Of a stretch of DNA of 64,000 bases, positions 52,307 to 61,208 are shown piece after piece. Under the pieces are notes generated by a model. It was not told the origin of the DNA, ran no database searches, and saw only the letters and a list, made by a program, of their open reading frames with translations. The first letter of the stretch is position 1. Each line of letters opens with the position of its first letter. Origin of the DNA: SUG2458 sp051872335. Lineage in GTDB: Bacteria; Bacillota_I; Bacilli_A; RFN20; CAG-826. The position numbers were made by a program, and so were the translations under genes. The stretch lies in the NCBI GenBank assembly GCA_051872335.1, contig JBJEDT010000024.1:1-64000 (forward strand), read 5' to 3'.

Positions 52307-52321
52307 TTGAAATCGCTTACA
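52307..52321 (+). promoter_or_regulatory. cre (CcpA catabolite) site
   Basis: TTGAAATCGCTTACA fits the cre consensus WTGNAANCGNWNNCW at every defined position. It lies between the divergent pectate lyase operon and the 385-aa lipoprotein gene and overlaps the -35 of the latter. Confidence 0.7.
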
Positions 52322-52344
52322 AAAAAATATACTTTTATTATATA
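52316..52344 (+). promoter_or_regulatory. Promoter of the TPE-repeat lipoprotein
   Basis: CTTACA (52316-52321), 17 nt, TATATA (52339-52344), modest boxes. Its -35 overlaps the cre site, a repression arrangement. Confidence 0.4.
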
Positions 52345-52367
52345 AAGATTTTAAAAAGGAGATTATT

Positions 52368-53525
52368 ATGAAAAAATCATTAAAATTACTAGCTGTTGCT
52401 ATGTTACTTGGCGGTGGACTAGTAAGTTGCGGGGATGACCCAGTAAAAGAGCCAGAAACAGAGGAACCAGGAACACCTGAAACACCTGAAACTCCAGAGA
52501 CACCTGAAACTCCAGAGACTCCTGAAACTCCAGAGACTCCTGAAACTCCAGAGACTCCTGAAACTCCAGAAGTTAATCCATATCAAGTAAATATTTCTGC
52601 TTTAGCAACTGGTGACATTACAGAAGATGTAGTAGAAGGTGCTTTCACATTTGTTAAAAACGGTGATAATACTGAATCATCATCTAAAAAACCTATGACA
52701 GTTGCTGATTTAGAAACACCTGTTCAAATAGCTACACCTGAATTAACATTTACTAAAGTATTAAAAACTCAAAGTGCTTCTCAAACAGATGCTACTAAAC
52801 TTGGTCGTGTTATTAAATTTGATGTTACAGGTAAAGGTACAGTAACTTTATATGCAAAATCAGGTTCACCTGATGATTTAACAAGATCAATAAGCGTATA
52901 CCATGTTGGAAATGCAGTTGTACATGATAAAGTTACATTAGGTGCTGATGTAGAAGCTCATACATTAACATTCCATTATTCAGGAACTTACTATTTAACT
53001 TCATCTGCAAATGTATCAATTTACTATATTGATGTTAATTTTGAAGATGGTGTAAACGAGGAATGGGCGCCAGCTGAAGTAATCGAATTAACAGATGCAA
53101 ATCAATTCAATGCAAATGATTTACCTGCTAAAACATTTACAAGTGATACTGAAATTGGTAACTTTGTAATTCGTGCTACTGCAGATCAAACAGTTGTTGT
53201 CGATTCAAACTCAAAAACATATGATGGAGTATCTTATACTCAAAGAATTAAATTAGGTGCTGCAGGTGATGCAACATATCGTTCAATTGATATTAAAGTT
53301 ACTGCTGCTGCTAGAATTACTGTAGTAGCTATTTCATCAAATAAATCATCTGATAGACCATTAGCTTTATTTAATGGTGAAACTCAAGTTGGCGACTCTG
53401 CTACTGTATTAGGATCAGATATTGGTGGATATATTTGGAATGTTACTGATGCTGGTACATATAATGTTAGAAGTTTAGAAAGTGGTATCAATATCTACAA
53501 CATTATCATTGAATACGCTGAATAA
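52368..53525 (+). CDS. Lipoprotein with a TPE repeat and two pectinase-type beta domains
   Basis: 385 aa. Lipobox LVSC (Cys at about 21). A stretch of 11 Thr-Pro-Glu units (DNA 52473-52571) is a stalk-like spacer. Two homologous beta-sandwich modules follow (about 72-215 and 225-385; each with LKLG/IKFDVT-type, TVTLYA/ITVVAIS and a closing INIYNIIIEY or VSIYYIDVNF). Such modules accompany pectate lyases in gut bacteria. Likely a cell-surface binding protein. SD AAAAAGGAG. Divergent from the PL9 gene and probably catabolite-controlled. Confidence 0.7.
   Translation: MKKSLKLLAVAMLLGGGLVSCGDDPVKEPETEEPGTPETPETPETPETPETPETPETPETPETPETPEVNPYQVNISALATGDITEDVVEGAFTFVKNGDNTESSSKKPMTVADLETPVQIATPELTFTKVLKTQSASQTDATKLGRVIKFDVTGKGTVTLYAKSGSPDDLTRSISVYHVGNAVVHDKVTLGADVEAHTLTFHYSGTYYLTSSANVSIYYIDVNFEDGVNEEWAPAEVIELTDANQFNANDLPAKTFTSDTEIGNFVIRATADQTVVVDSNSKTYDGVSYTQRIKLGAAGDATYRSIDIKVTAAARITVVAISSNKSSDRPLALFNGETQVGDSATVLGSDIGGYIWNVTDAGTYNVRSLESGINIYNIIIEYAE
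52473..52571 (+). repeat. 9-nt/18-nt tandem repeat encoding TPE units
   Basis: Eleven 9-nt units alternating ACTCCAGAG and ACYCCTGAA after the first two. The unit is a multiple of three, so gain or loss changes stalk length without breaking the frame. Confidence 0.9.
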
Positions 53526-53544
53526 TTAACCCTAAAAAATATAA

Positions 53545-53575
53545 AAGAAGTGATTGCAAAATCACTTCTTTTTTT
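53545..53575 (+). terminator. Terminator of the TPE-repeat lipoprotein
   Basis: Stem AAGAAGTGATT/AATCACTTCTT, loop GCAA, then T run. Confidence 0.9.
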
Positions 53576-53599
53576 AATAAAATTTATCTTTTAATTTAA

Positions 53600-53833
53600 C
53601 TAAAAAACAAAATAAAAACATCCGTTTAGGATGTCTATTGCAGAAACGTTGAAGTATTCTGCGAATGTATTGACTACGTCAATACTAGTAGTACCATAGG
53701 TTTCAATGCGACGAATATTGCGCGCACTATACCCAATGGTATCGGCCAAATCATTTTGAGTTAAATGATTTTTTAACCGAAGTGTTTTGATAGATTTCGC
53801 TATCACGATCGTATCAATTAATAAATTGCTCAT
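53600..53833 (-). CDS. XRE-type HTH regulator of different base composition
   Basis: 77 aa, one HTH domain: KTLRLKNHLTQNDLADTIGYSARNIRRIETYGTTSIDVVNTFAEYF. Visibly richer in GC and CpG (for example GCGCGC) than its neighbours, so possibly acquired. SD GGGGGTGG immediately before the ATG. No partner toxin, phage or transposase gene lies beside it. Preceded on its strand by a structured 300-nt leader region. Confidence 0.75.
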   Translation of the reverse strand: MSNLLIDTIVIAKSIKTLRLKNHLTQNDLADTIGYSARNIRRIETYGTTSIDVVNTFAEYFNVSAIDILNGCFYFVF

Positions 53834-54135
53834 AAGTCCACCCCCATCATTGATACACTAATTTAAAGAATATAAAAATGTGGACACTCTTACTATGAGC
53901 ACAATTATTCTATAAAATTTTTAAATAATAATCAATATCAAAAATCAAAATTTTAAATCTTTATAAAATAAAGCTCACCTTTTAAAAAGGTGAGCGATAC
54001 GTTCCATTCCGGAACTATTATTATATTGTGCATAATTCTTTTAAATATACAATAATTAGCAATTTCAAAAAAATTTATTTATTTCTTATTTATATCATAT
54101 ATAATTTGTATTGTTAACCCTAAGGAGGACTAAAT
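53834..54135. other. 302-nt intergenic region with hairpins
   Basis: No gene is seen. It holds a perfect hairpin (GCTCACCTTTT/AAAAGGTGAGC, 53973-53995), a small GTTCC/GGAAC hairpin (54001-54015), and the distant inverted pair GCACAAT (near 53898) and ATTGTGC (near 54025). It is the shared upstream region of the divergent XRE and YwaF-type genes. It may encode a leader RNA or operators; nothing else supports this. Confidence 0.4.
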
Positions 54136-54879
54136 ATGCTGTGGGGAACTTTTTCATTAAATCATTTTATTTCATTACTTATAGCCGTATTACTTAATGT
54201 ATCTATATTTTTTATATTAAAAGATAGAACACTTAAAACTAAAAAAATTGTTTTATTTATATTATCACTAAGTGGACTAGGTGCAATTATTTTTAATCTT
54301 GTTGCATGGGGATCACCGCTTGAATATCTACCACTACATATGTGTTCTATTAATGCTCTTTTATTACCATTTGCTGTATTAACTCAAAATAAGAAATTAT
54401 CTAATATGTTACTACTTTGGTGTTTGGGAGCAGGTATCGCTTTAATTCTTAATCAAGGTGCTGCTAATTTTGAGATATTAAGTTGGACATTTTTCTTTTA
54501 TTATATTCCTCATACTTTAGAGTTAGGAATTCCTATTCTTATATTCGCATTGAAATTATCTGAACTAGATTATAAAACATTACCATTTACATTAATAACA
54601 ACATTCCTCATTTATACTGGTGTACACTTTTCTAATTTACTAATCAATTACATAACTACTAAATACAATATTGTTGATCAATATGGAAATATAATTATTG
54701 TCAATTATATGTTCAGTATTACTCCAACTAATCCTGTTTTAGCAATTTTTTACAAAATAATTCCATATAGATATTGGTATATGCTATTAAGTTTATTTGT
54801 CATAAGTTTATATCTAGGAATAATTTATGGTATTCACTACAAAATTAAAAAGTCACAAAACAAACTTTCAAATGACTAA
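54136..54879 (+). CDS. YwaF/TIGR02206-type integral membrane protein
   Basis: 247 aa, about seven membrane segments. PLEYLPLHMCSINALLLPF and YIPHTLELGIPILIFAL align with the paralogues at 6936 and 9705. SD AAGGAGG. Function unknown. Third family member in this window and the furthest diverged. It precedes the small membrane protein at 54959. Confidence 0.75.
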   Translation: MLWGTFSLNHFISLLIAVLLNVSIFFILKDRTLKTKKIVLFILSLSGLGAIIFNLVAWGSPLEYLPLHMCSINALLLPFAVLTQNKKLSNMLLLWCLGAGIALILNQGAANFEILSWTFFFYYIPHTLELGIPILIFALKLSELDYKTLPFTLITTFLIYTGVHFSNLLINYITTKYNIVDQYGNIIIVNYMFSITPTNPVLAIFYKIIPYRYWYMLLSLFVISLYLGIIYGIHYKIKKSQNKLSND

Positions 54880-54958
54880 AAAAGAACTTTCATTATTCTA
54901 ATATACGAATTTATGAAATATAATATAATTTATAAAACACTAGGAGGAATATAGTTAT

Positions 54959-55471
54959 ATGAAAAAAGTTGTTCACAATTATCTTGTTGGAGATATTCTT
55001 TACGAAGAAAGTTTTTGGACTGGCAAAAAAAGTTTGTCTTTTAATGGTACACCTTTGACAAAAGTTGATAAAAGAACATTCAAAACAGTATTAAAAGATG
55101 AAAACAATGAAGAAAAGGAAACCTTTATTACAGTAAGAGGAAGTTTTATATCAGGTACATTTTTAGATTTTAATAAAACAAGTATAGAAATTTATCCTAA
55201 ATTAAAATGGTATGAAATAATACTATGTCTATTGCCATTTATTCTAGATCTTATCTGGGGTAATAGTGTTACTCTATGTTCGATTATACCAGTTGTAGGT
55301 GGTGCAATTGGTGGATTAATATCAGCTTTATTTTCTTTCTTATCAGTATTCTTAATGAGAAAAACAAGCAATATATTAGTAAAAATTGCAATTGCTTTAG
55401 CAGTTCTTTTAGCATCATTTGGAGTTTGCGCGCTAGTAGGTTACTTAATCATAAGTGCTCTTGCAGCATAA
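54959..55471 (+). CDS. Unrecognised membrane protein
   Basis: 170 aa. A soluble N-terminal half (about 1-78) rich in Lys and short strands, then three hydrophobic segments (about 82-98, 103-128 and 140-168). SD AGGAGG is 9 nt upstream. No family recognised. It lies 79 nt after the YwaF-type gene, same strand. Confidence 0.6.
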   Translation: MKKVVHNYLVGDILYEESFWTGKKSLSFNGTPLTKVDKRTFKTVLKDENNEEKETFITVRGSFISGTFLDFNKTSIEIYPKLKWYEIILCLLPFILDLIWGNSVTLCSIIPVVGGAIGGLISALFSFLSVFLMRKTSNILVKIAIALAVLLASFGVCALVGYLIISALAA

Positions 55472-55500
55472 TAATCAATTAAATAAATTTTTTAAAACTA

Positions 55501-55550
55501 AAAAATGTAACTTAATTTATTAAAGAAATTTAAGTTACATTTTTATTTTT
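55501..55550. terminator. Bidirectional terminator
   Basis: Stem of 15 bp (55501-55515 with 55530-55544) with T/A runs on both sides, between the convergent membrane protein and 770-aa lipoprotein genes. Confidence 0.88.
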
Positions 55551-55570
55551 TAAATTTTATGATTTTTTAA

Positions 55571-57883
55571 TTATGAATTTGTAATTGTAATTGTGTAATT
55601 ATTAGTGTTACTAGAAACAGAACCATATTCAAAATTATATGTATCATTGAAACCATTAATTTCAAATTCACTATATGATATTAAATATTCATCAATACTC
55701 AATTCGATAATTATAGAATATTCGCCATTATCTAAATCATTTAAATCTGATAAGTATAAATTGTCTAAATAATCTTCATATGATCTATTATCAATACTAT
55801 AATTCCTTTCTTGTAACAAAATTTTATTGCCACTTGAACTTAAGAAAAATTTTAAATTGACTTTTTCATTTCCATATAAAGAATATGAATTATATGATTC
55901 TAAATCAAAACTACCTAGATTGATGAATGCATTTTCTTCTGAAACTATAAATTGAATTGTATTTCTAATTTTAATTCCATCACCTATAGCAAGAAAATAA
56001 TCATTATTGCTTAAATTTTTAAAATGAACAAGAGTATTTTGGTCATTGATATTTATACTAGAGAAGAAATCATCAGAAACAACTTTTGGGTAATTAAATG
56101 AAGAAAGTAAGGTTTCATTTCCTTCATAATTTGAGGTAAGTATTAATGCTATCTTAAAACTATTATTGATGAATGACATATCAATTTCTTCATCATTTCC
56201 CTGGAATGTTACTTTAGCACTTTCTTTTGTACCATTAATAGAAGTAATTTTTTGAAAATTATTGTCCTCATAAACAGCATATACATCAAGAGAATAGTTA
56301 GCCCTTATATCCATCAATGCATCTAAAATAAAGCTACAATTGATATTTTTTAAATTAATACTTGCTCTTGAAGGATTAAAAATTATGTCTCCTTTTATTT
56401 CATAATTTGCTTTATAAATAATAGATGTGTTTTGTTGTTGCTCCTCTGCTTTGACAAATTCACTGATATTCATTGCTAATAAATCATCTATTGTTAAGTT
56501 CATATTTAACAATGCATCAAATGTTGAAATAGTTGAATCTAAATAAGATGCACTTAATGAATCAAAACCAAAAGCACTATAATTTTGAATTTCCGTCAAA
56601 TCGAGTTTGCTTTGTAAAGAATCAGTAGTATAATCATCTTTAAACGTAACTCCAAGCTCATTAAGTATACTTAAAATATTCTCGTAAAAATTATTATTTT
56701 TAGATGTGATATGAAGAACAATGGAATTAGTATAATCTATATTTGAATATAAACTACTTAATGAATAATCATAGTCAACAGTTTCAATTAAAGTTGAATT
56801 ATTTGATGATACTAAATGATAACCATTAGTAAAAGTTACATCTAATCCATCAGTACCTTTATCTTCCATTGATAAATAACCAGTTAAAGAATTTGGGTCA
56901 ATTCTTAATGTAATCACTGAACTTTGAATTTGATAAAATACGACAGGATTAAATGAGGCATCAAATAAATATGAACTAGTTATAAATTTTGAAGCTTTCT
57001 TTGAAAATAGAGAATAATCAATATAATCAATAGATTCAATATTACTAGGATTATAAATATATGACTCTTGAATATATGTCATAGGTCGACTTTCATTTTT
57101 TGCCCTATAAAATGTTTTGACTAAGTCGAAACTATAATAAGATCCATTATTAATAGAATATAAATCATAAACTACAGTATAAGGATCTTCATTTTTTAAA
57201 TCTACTTCACATGCAGTATATCTAATTGTTTTATTACCTAGTTTTGTTTTAGAAACATCAGTTAATACATCACCTTCAATGTAACAAGAATAACGATATG
57301 ATTCTTCCATTGTTTCAGTATTGTATGTAGTAGATTTAAAATTTATACATTCAGTACCATCATAGCAATATCCAGAATAAATAGATAAATAATTGATTTG
57401 ATTATTAATATTACTATATTGTTCTAGAATTACAAAATTTACATTTTGAAGATAACTAATACGATAATAAAATTCATAGTCAGTACCCGAATTTAAACAG
57501 ACCCATTGATCTAATACTTTTACGGTTCTAACAATTGTATTTTTAAATTCTCGCATTATATTGATAGATAAATTAGCATTGCTAACAATGCTAGTATCAA
57601 CATTAATTTTTTCTTTTCGTCCATTCAAATTCTTTTTAGAAGATGTACTTGATGTAAAAGAATCATCAAAGTAAGGAACATCATCAACATTATTTGCTAA
57701 ATCATAAACATAATCTAATAATAGATTATCAGGTGGTGCCTCTACTTCATTATTTCCATCATTTTCTACATTATCATCAGGGAAATAATGATTATCATTT
57801 GTGCCTTCACTATTTTTTTCACCACATGACGTAATTGAAAAAACAACAAAAACTGAAATTAAAAATTTTAATAACTTCTTCAT
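55571..57883 (-). CDS. Large lipoprotein of unknown function
   Basis: 770 aa. Lipobox SITSC (Cys at about 20) then an acidic Asn/Gly linker (about 22-60). The rest is Ser/Asn/Tyr-rich, of beta-type composition, and no domain is recognised. SD AAGAGG. Monocistronic and converging on a bidirectional terminator. A surface-exposed protein, by signal alone. Confidence 0.65.
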   Translation of the reverse strand: MKKLLKFLISVFVVFSITSCGEKNSEGTNDNHYFPDDNVENDGNNEVEAPPDNLLLDYVYDLANNVDDVPYFDDSFTSSTSSKKNLNGRKEKINVDTSIVSNANLSINIMREFKNTIVRTVKVLDQWVCLNSGTDYEFYYRISYLQNVNFVILEQYSNINNQINYLSIYSGYCYDGTECINFKSTTYNTETMEESYRYSCYIEGDVLTDVSKTKLGNKTIRYTACEVDLKNEDPYTVVYDLYSINNGSYYSFDLVKTFYRAKNESRPMTYIQESYIYNPSNIESIDYIDYSLFSKKASKFITSSYLFDASFNPVVFYQIQSSVITLRIDPNSLTGYLSMEDKGTDGLDVTFTNGYHLVSSNNSTLIETVDYDYSLSSLYSNIDYTNSIVLHITSKNNNFYENILSILNELGVTFKDDYTTDSLQSKLDLTEIQNYSAFGFDSLSASYLDSTISTFDALLNMNLTIDDLLAMNISEFVKAEEQQQNTSIIYKANYEIKGDIIFNPSRASINLKNINCSFILDALMDIRANYSLDVYAVYEDNNFQKITSINGTKESAKVTFQGNDEEIDMSFINNSFKIALILTSNYEGNETLLSSFNYPKVVSDDFFSSININDQNTLVHFKNLSNNDYFLAIGDGIKIRNTIQFIVSEENAFINLGSFDLESYNSYSLYGNEKVNLKFFLSSSGNKILLQERNYSIDNRSYEDYLDNLYLSDLNDLDNGEYSIIIELSIDEYLISYSEFEINGFNDTYNFEYGSVSSNTNNYTITITNS

Positions 57884-58017
57884 ATTATTCGCCTCTTTTT
57901 TATAATTTAAATTTACTATACTAATTTCTAAAATACAATATTTCCAATTATAGTTTTTGAAAAATTAACTTATTGTTTTATAATAATTTTGTAAATAAAA
58001 TATTAGTGGTGATTAAT

Positions 58018-58893
58018 ATGAAACTTATAACAACTTATATGCTTGATGCTAATTTGCGTCATAAATTAAATTTACTTACTCAAGAAACTTTTTGTTTTGA
58101 TTTTGAAGATTGGGTATTAAATAATTATTTTAACGGAGATTACATTCCATATTCCTATATTGAATGCGAACAAATAATTGCTAATGCATCTGCAAATATA
58201 ATGAATTTTCAACTAGGTAATACAATAAAAAAATATATTCAAATTGGTACAGTAATGACTAAAAAAGAATATAGAAATCAACACTTAGCAACAAATCTAA
58301 TAAAGCATATAATTAATGAATATAAAGATAAATGTGATGGTATCTACTTATTTGGTGATATTAATGCCTTAGATTTTTATCGTAAATTAGGTTTTAAAGA
58401 AATAAATCAAACTAAATATTTATTAAAAAAAGAATACATTAGACAAAGTGAGATAAAATACTTTAACTTAGTAAATAAAGATGATCACCAATTAATAAAT
58501 AAATATTTAGATTATGTTTCTAATGGAGTTTTGTATAGTTATTTTGACCAAATAAATCGTTTTGGGCTTCAAATGTTTTATACACAATATTTTGATAATG
58601 TATATTATTCAAAAGAACTCGATCTTTTCATTGTTTTAGAAAAAGATGAAGACACTTTAAAATTACAAAGTATAATCAGTAAAAAACAAATTTCATTAAT
58701 TGAAGTTATATCTAAAATAGATATTCCGTACTCTAATCTTGAATTGGGATTCACACCGAAAAAAGAAGATTTAAACTTATTTAACTCTTTAGAATTTGAT
58801 GGTAAAGATGACTATCGCTTATTTATAATGGGTGAAAGTTTAGAAATCATAGAAAAAGAACATTTATTCTTTCCTATATATTCGCATGCATAA
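58018..58893 (+). CDS. GNAT acetyltransferase with a C-terminal extension
   Basis: GNAT fold in the first about 140 residues: IQIGTVMTKKEYRNQHLATNLIKHI (acetyl-CoA pocket) and IYLFGDINALDFYRKLGFKE. A further about 150 residues have no recognised domain. The ATG at 58018 is chosen for GTGGTG upstream; the upstream in-frame codon lacks an SD. Substrate unknown. Converges with the GNAT-DUF2087 gene. Confidence 0.8.
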   Translation: MKLITTYMLDANLRHKLNLLTQETFCFDFEDWVLNNYFNGDYIPYSYIECEQIIANASANIMNFQLGNTIKKYIQIGTVMTKKEYRNQHLATNLIKHIINEYKDKCDGIYLFGDINALDFYRKLGFKEINQTKYLLKKEYIRQSEIKYFNLVNKDDHQLINKYLDYVSNGVLYSYFDQINRFGLQMFYTQYFDNVYYSKELDLFIVLEKDEDTLKLQSIISKKQISLIEVISKIDIPYSNLELGFTPKKEDLNLFNSLEFDGKDDYRLFIMGESLEIIEKEHLFFPIYSHA

Positions 58894-58923
58894 ATATATT
58901 GTTATTTTTTAATAATGGAATTT

Positions 58924-59721
58924 TTATTTAATAGTTTTCCAATAAGCACGACAATCATTAGTTCTTTGCATAAATTGATAATCTATTAATTCTCTACGTA
59001 TTAACTCAATATCACTAAAAGCTATATTTGACTTTATAATAGTATTTACTTCTTTTTCTGTATATTTTTTTTCATTCTCAAAACAATCAACTATCTTTTG
59101 AAGTACTAATAATCGTAATGGTTTTTTCTTTGGATATAGAATTAATAATCCTTGTTCATCATAATAACAATTTAACTTTTTTAAATATTCATCTTGTAAA
59201 AAATCCATTTCGTAATATAAACACTCATATACTTTAGATTTATAAACAATTTCAACTACTTTATCGATTTTGGTCATTCCACAATTTTCCATGACTTTTC
59301 TACTTGCTATATTTTCACTAAAAAAACCAGCTATTACTTTTTTAAAACCCATTCTTTTTAAGTCATTCAATATTGCCGAAACAGCTTCAGTAGCATAACC
59401 ATTATTTTTAAAAGTCGGACTAATGACATAGCCAATTTCTATTATTTCATTATCAAATCCACACTCATTTACAAAACCAATTAATAATGAATTTAAAAAA
59501 ATACCATAGAATAAATGTTCTTCATTTTCAACTTGACTATATTCAATTAGTTTATTAGATAAATTATTTACTGAATCCAAATTTTTAAAATCTGGTAACA
59601 TAAAAGTAGATGAAACTTCCTCATCAATCAAAATATTTGATAAATCTTTTTTATCTTCAAAAGATAAAGATTTCAATATTAATCTCTTTGTAATAATATA
59701 ATTTCTCTGTTTGATTTTCAT
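58924..59721 (-). CDS. GNAT acetyltransferase fused to a DUF2087-like domain
   Basis: 265 aa. N-terminal RimJ/RimL-type acetyltransferase (KRLILKSLSFEDKKDLS, IGYVISPTFKNNGYATEAV, KVMENCGMTK). C-terminal about 80 residues, KKPLRLLVLQKIVDCF, YTEKEVNTIIK, RRELIDYQFMQRTNDCRAYW, match DUF2087. The combination suggests an acetyltransferase with a nucleic-acid or regulatory wing; function unknown. SD AAGGA. 3 nt after the stop is the DUF3795 gene. Confidence 0.82.
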   Translation of the reverse strand: MKIKQRNYIITKRLILKSLSFEDKKDLSNILIDEEVSSTFMLPDFKNLDSVNNLSNKLIEYSQVENEEHLFYGIFLNSLLIGFVNECGFDNEIIEIGYVISPTFKNNGYATEAVSAILNDLKRMGFKKVIAGFFSENIASRKVMENCGMTKIDKVVEIVYKSKVYECLYYEMDFLQDEYLKKLNCYYDEQGLLILYPKKKPLRLLVLQKIVDCFENEKKYTEKEVNTIIKSNIAFSDIELIRRELIDYQFMQRTNDCRAYWKTIK

Positions 59722-59724
59722 TAA

Positions 59725-60066
59725 TTAATATTCCTTATTTTCTAATCTTGCAAGCGCTTCTTTATTATTTGAAATAATCATTTTAATTTTTGAACACGAA
59801 TGAAGATTTTCACAATCACCACATGTTTCTATATTTTTATTTAAAACACACTGTCTAATTTCACATAATTTTTCGCAAAAAGGAGTTTTACAACCATCTT
59901 GACGGCATCCTTCACAATTAATCATATCAGATGTAATCTCCACACCATTCATTTTGGTCCATAAATTTGAAACTTGCTCTCTTAAATTATTATCATTATT
60001 AATAGTAGCAATACGTGCTTGACATTTTTCACAATCCAAACCACAACAAGCAATAAACTTATTCAT
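59725..60066 (-). CDS. DUF3795-type Cys-rich protein
   Basis: 113 aa with about 13 Cys. CCGLDCEKCQARIATIN, INCEGCRQDGCK and the late CGDCENLHSCSKIK are the DUF3795 pattern, probably zinc- or iron-sulfur-binding. Function unknown. Starts the short run with the GNAT-DUF2087 gene, which follows 3 nt later. Confidence 0.85.
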   Translation of the reverse strand: MNKFIACCGLDCEKCQARIATINNDNNLREQVSNLWTKMNGVEITSDMINCEGCRQDGCKTPFCEKLCEIRQCVLNKNIETCGDCENLHSCSKIKMIISNNKEALARLENKEY

Positions 60067-60136
60067 AAAAATCCCTCTACAAATTTATATTCTTTACTAA
60101 AGTATAATATCATTTAACTATATTTACCATAATAAA

Positions 60137-60158
60137 AGGAGGATTACTCCTCCTAATT
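60137..60158 (-). terminator. Terminator of the aromatic operon
   Basis: Stem AGGAGGA/TCCTCCT (60137-60143 with 60148-60154), loop TTAC, then T's on the minus strand. Confidence 0.8.
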
Positions 60159-60160
60159 TA

Positions 60161-61198
60161 TTATCTGTTTTTCAATAATTCAGCGAGGTCATAAATCAAT
60201 TTTTCAGTTTTTTCCCATCCAAGACATGGATCAGTAATTGATTTACCATATATTCCTTCATCAATTTTTTGACATCCATCTTCAATATAAGATTCAATCA
60301 TTAATCCTTTTACCATACGATTAATTTTTTCATTATGTCTCATTGAATGTAATACTTCTTTTGCTATACGAACTTGCTCCGCATATTGTTTTCCAGAATT
60401 CGAATGATTAGTATCTATTATAATTGCTGGATTAGAACACTGAAGTTTTTCATACATATTAGCTAGTAAAATCAAATCTTCATAATGATAATTTGGGTGA
60501 GATATTCCTTGCTTATTCACATAACCTCTTAAAATAGCATGAGTCAATGGATTACCTTTACTTTCAACTTCCCATCCTCTATAAATAAAGGTATGACTTT
60601 GTTGAGCTGCTAAAATTGAATTTAACATGACTGATAAATCACCACTAGTTGGATTTTTCATACCAACAGGAATAGAAAGTCCACTCGCTGTCAAACGATG
60701 TTGTTGATCCTCTACAGATCTAGCTCCAACAGCAACATAAGATAATAAGTCTGATAAATAACGATGATTTTCTGGGTATAACATTTCATCTGCGCAACTA
60801 AAATGTGTTTCTTTTAAAGCACGCATGTGTAGCTTTCTAATTGCAATAATACCTTTTAACATATCCGGATCACTATGAGGATCAGGTTGATGTAACATTC
60901 CTTTATATCCAGCACCAGTAGTACGAGGCTTATTTGTATATATACGAGGAATAATTAAAATTTGATCTGCCACTTTTTCTTGAACAACACGTAAACGCTT
61001 AATATAATCAATAACTGAATCTTCTCTATCTGCTGAACAAGGGCCTATTATTAAAATAAAACGATTGCTTTCACCTGTGAAAACTTTCAAAATTTCTTCA
61101 TCGTTTCTTTTTTTAATTTCCATCAATTCTTCATCGATAGGATACATTTGTTTTACTTCTTGTGGTGTTGGTAATTTTCTTTTAAAATTCATATTCAT
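60161..61198 (-). CDS. aroF: DAHP synthase, AroG/F/H type
   Basis: First shikimate-pathway step: PEP plus erythrose-4-phosphate gives DAHP. ILIIGPCSAD, PRIYTNKPRTTGAGYKGM and TSGDLSVMLNSI are E. coli-type (class I alpha) signatures. About 345 aa. ATG at 61198 is chosen for GAGG 8 nt upstream. Last gene of the aroE/K-aroA-tyrA unit. Which amino acid inhibits it cannot be read. Confidence 0.94.
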   Translation of the reverse strand: MNMNFKRKLPTPQEVKQMYPIDEELMEIKKRNDEEILKVFTGESNRFILIIGPCSADREDSVIDYIKRLRVVQEKVADQILIIPRIYTNKPRTTGAGYKGMLHQPDPHSDPDMLKGIIAIRKLHMRALKETHFSCADEMLYPENHRYLSDLLSYVAVGARSVEDQQHRLTASGLSIPVGMKNPTSGDLSVMLNSILAAQQSHTFIYRGWEVESKGNPLTHAILRGYVNKQGISHPNYHYEDLILLANMYEKLQCSNPAIIIDTNHSNSGKQYAEQVRIAKEVLHSMRHNEKINRMVKGLMIESYIEDGCQKIDEGIYGKSITDPCLGWEKTEKLIYDLAELLKNR

Positions 61199-61208
61199 AA
61201 GTTTTACC

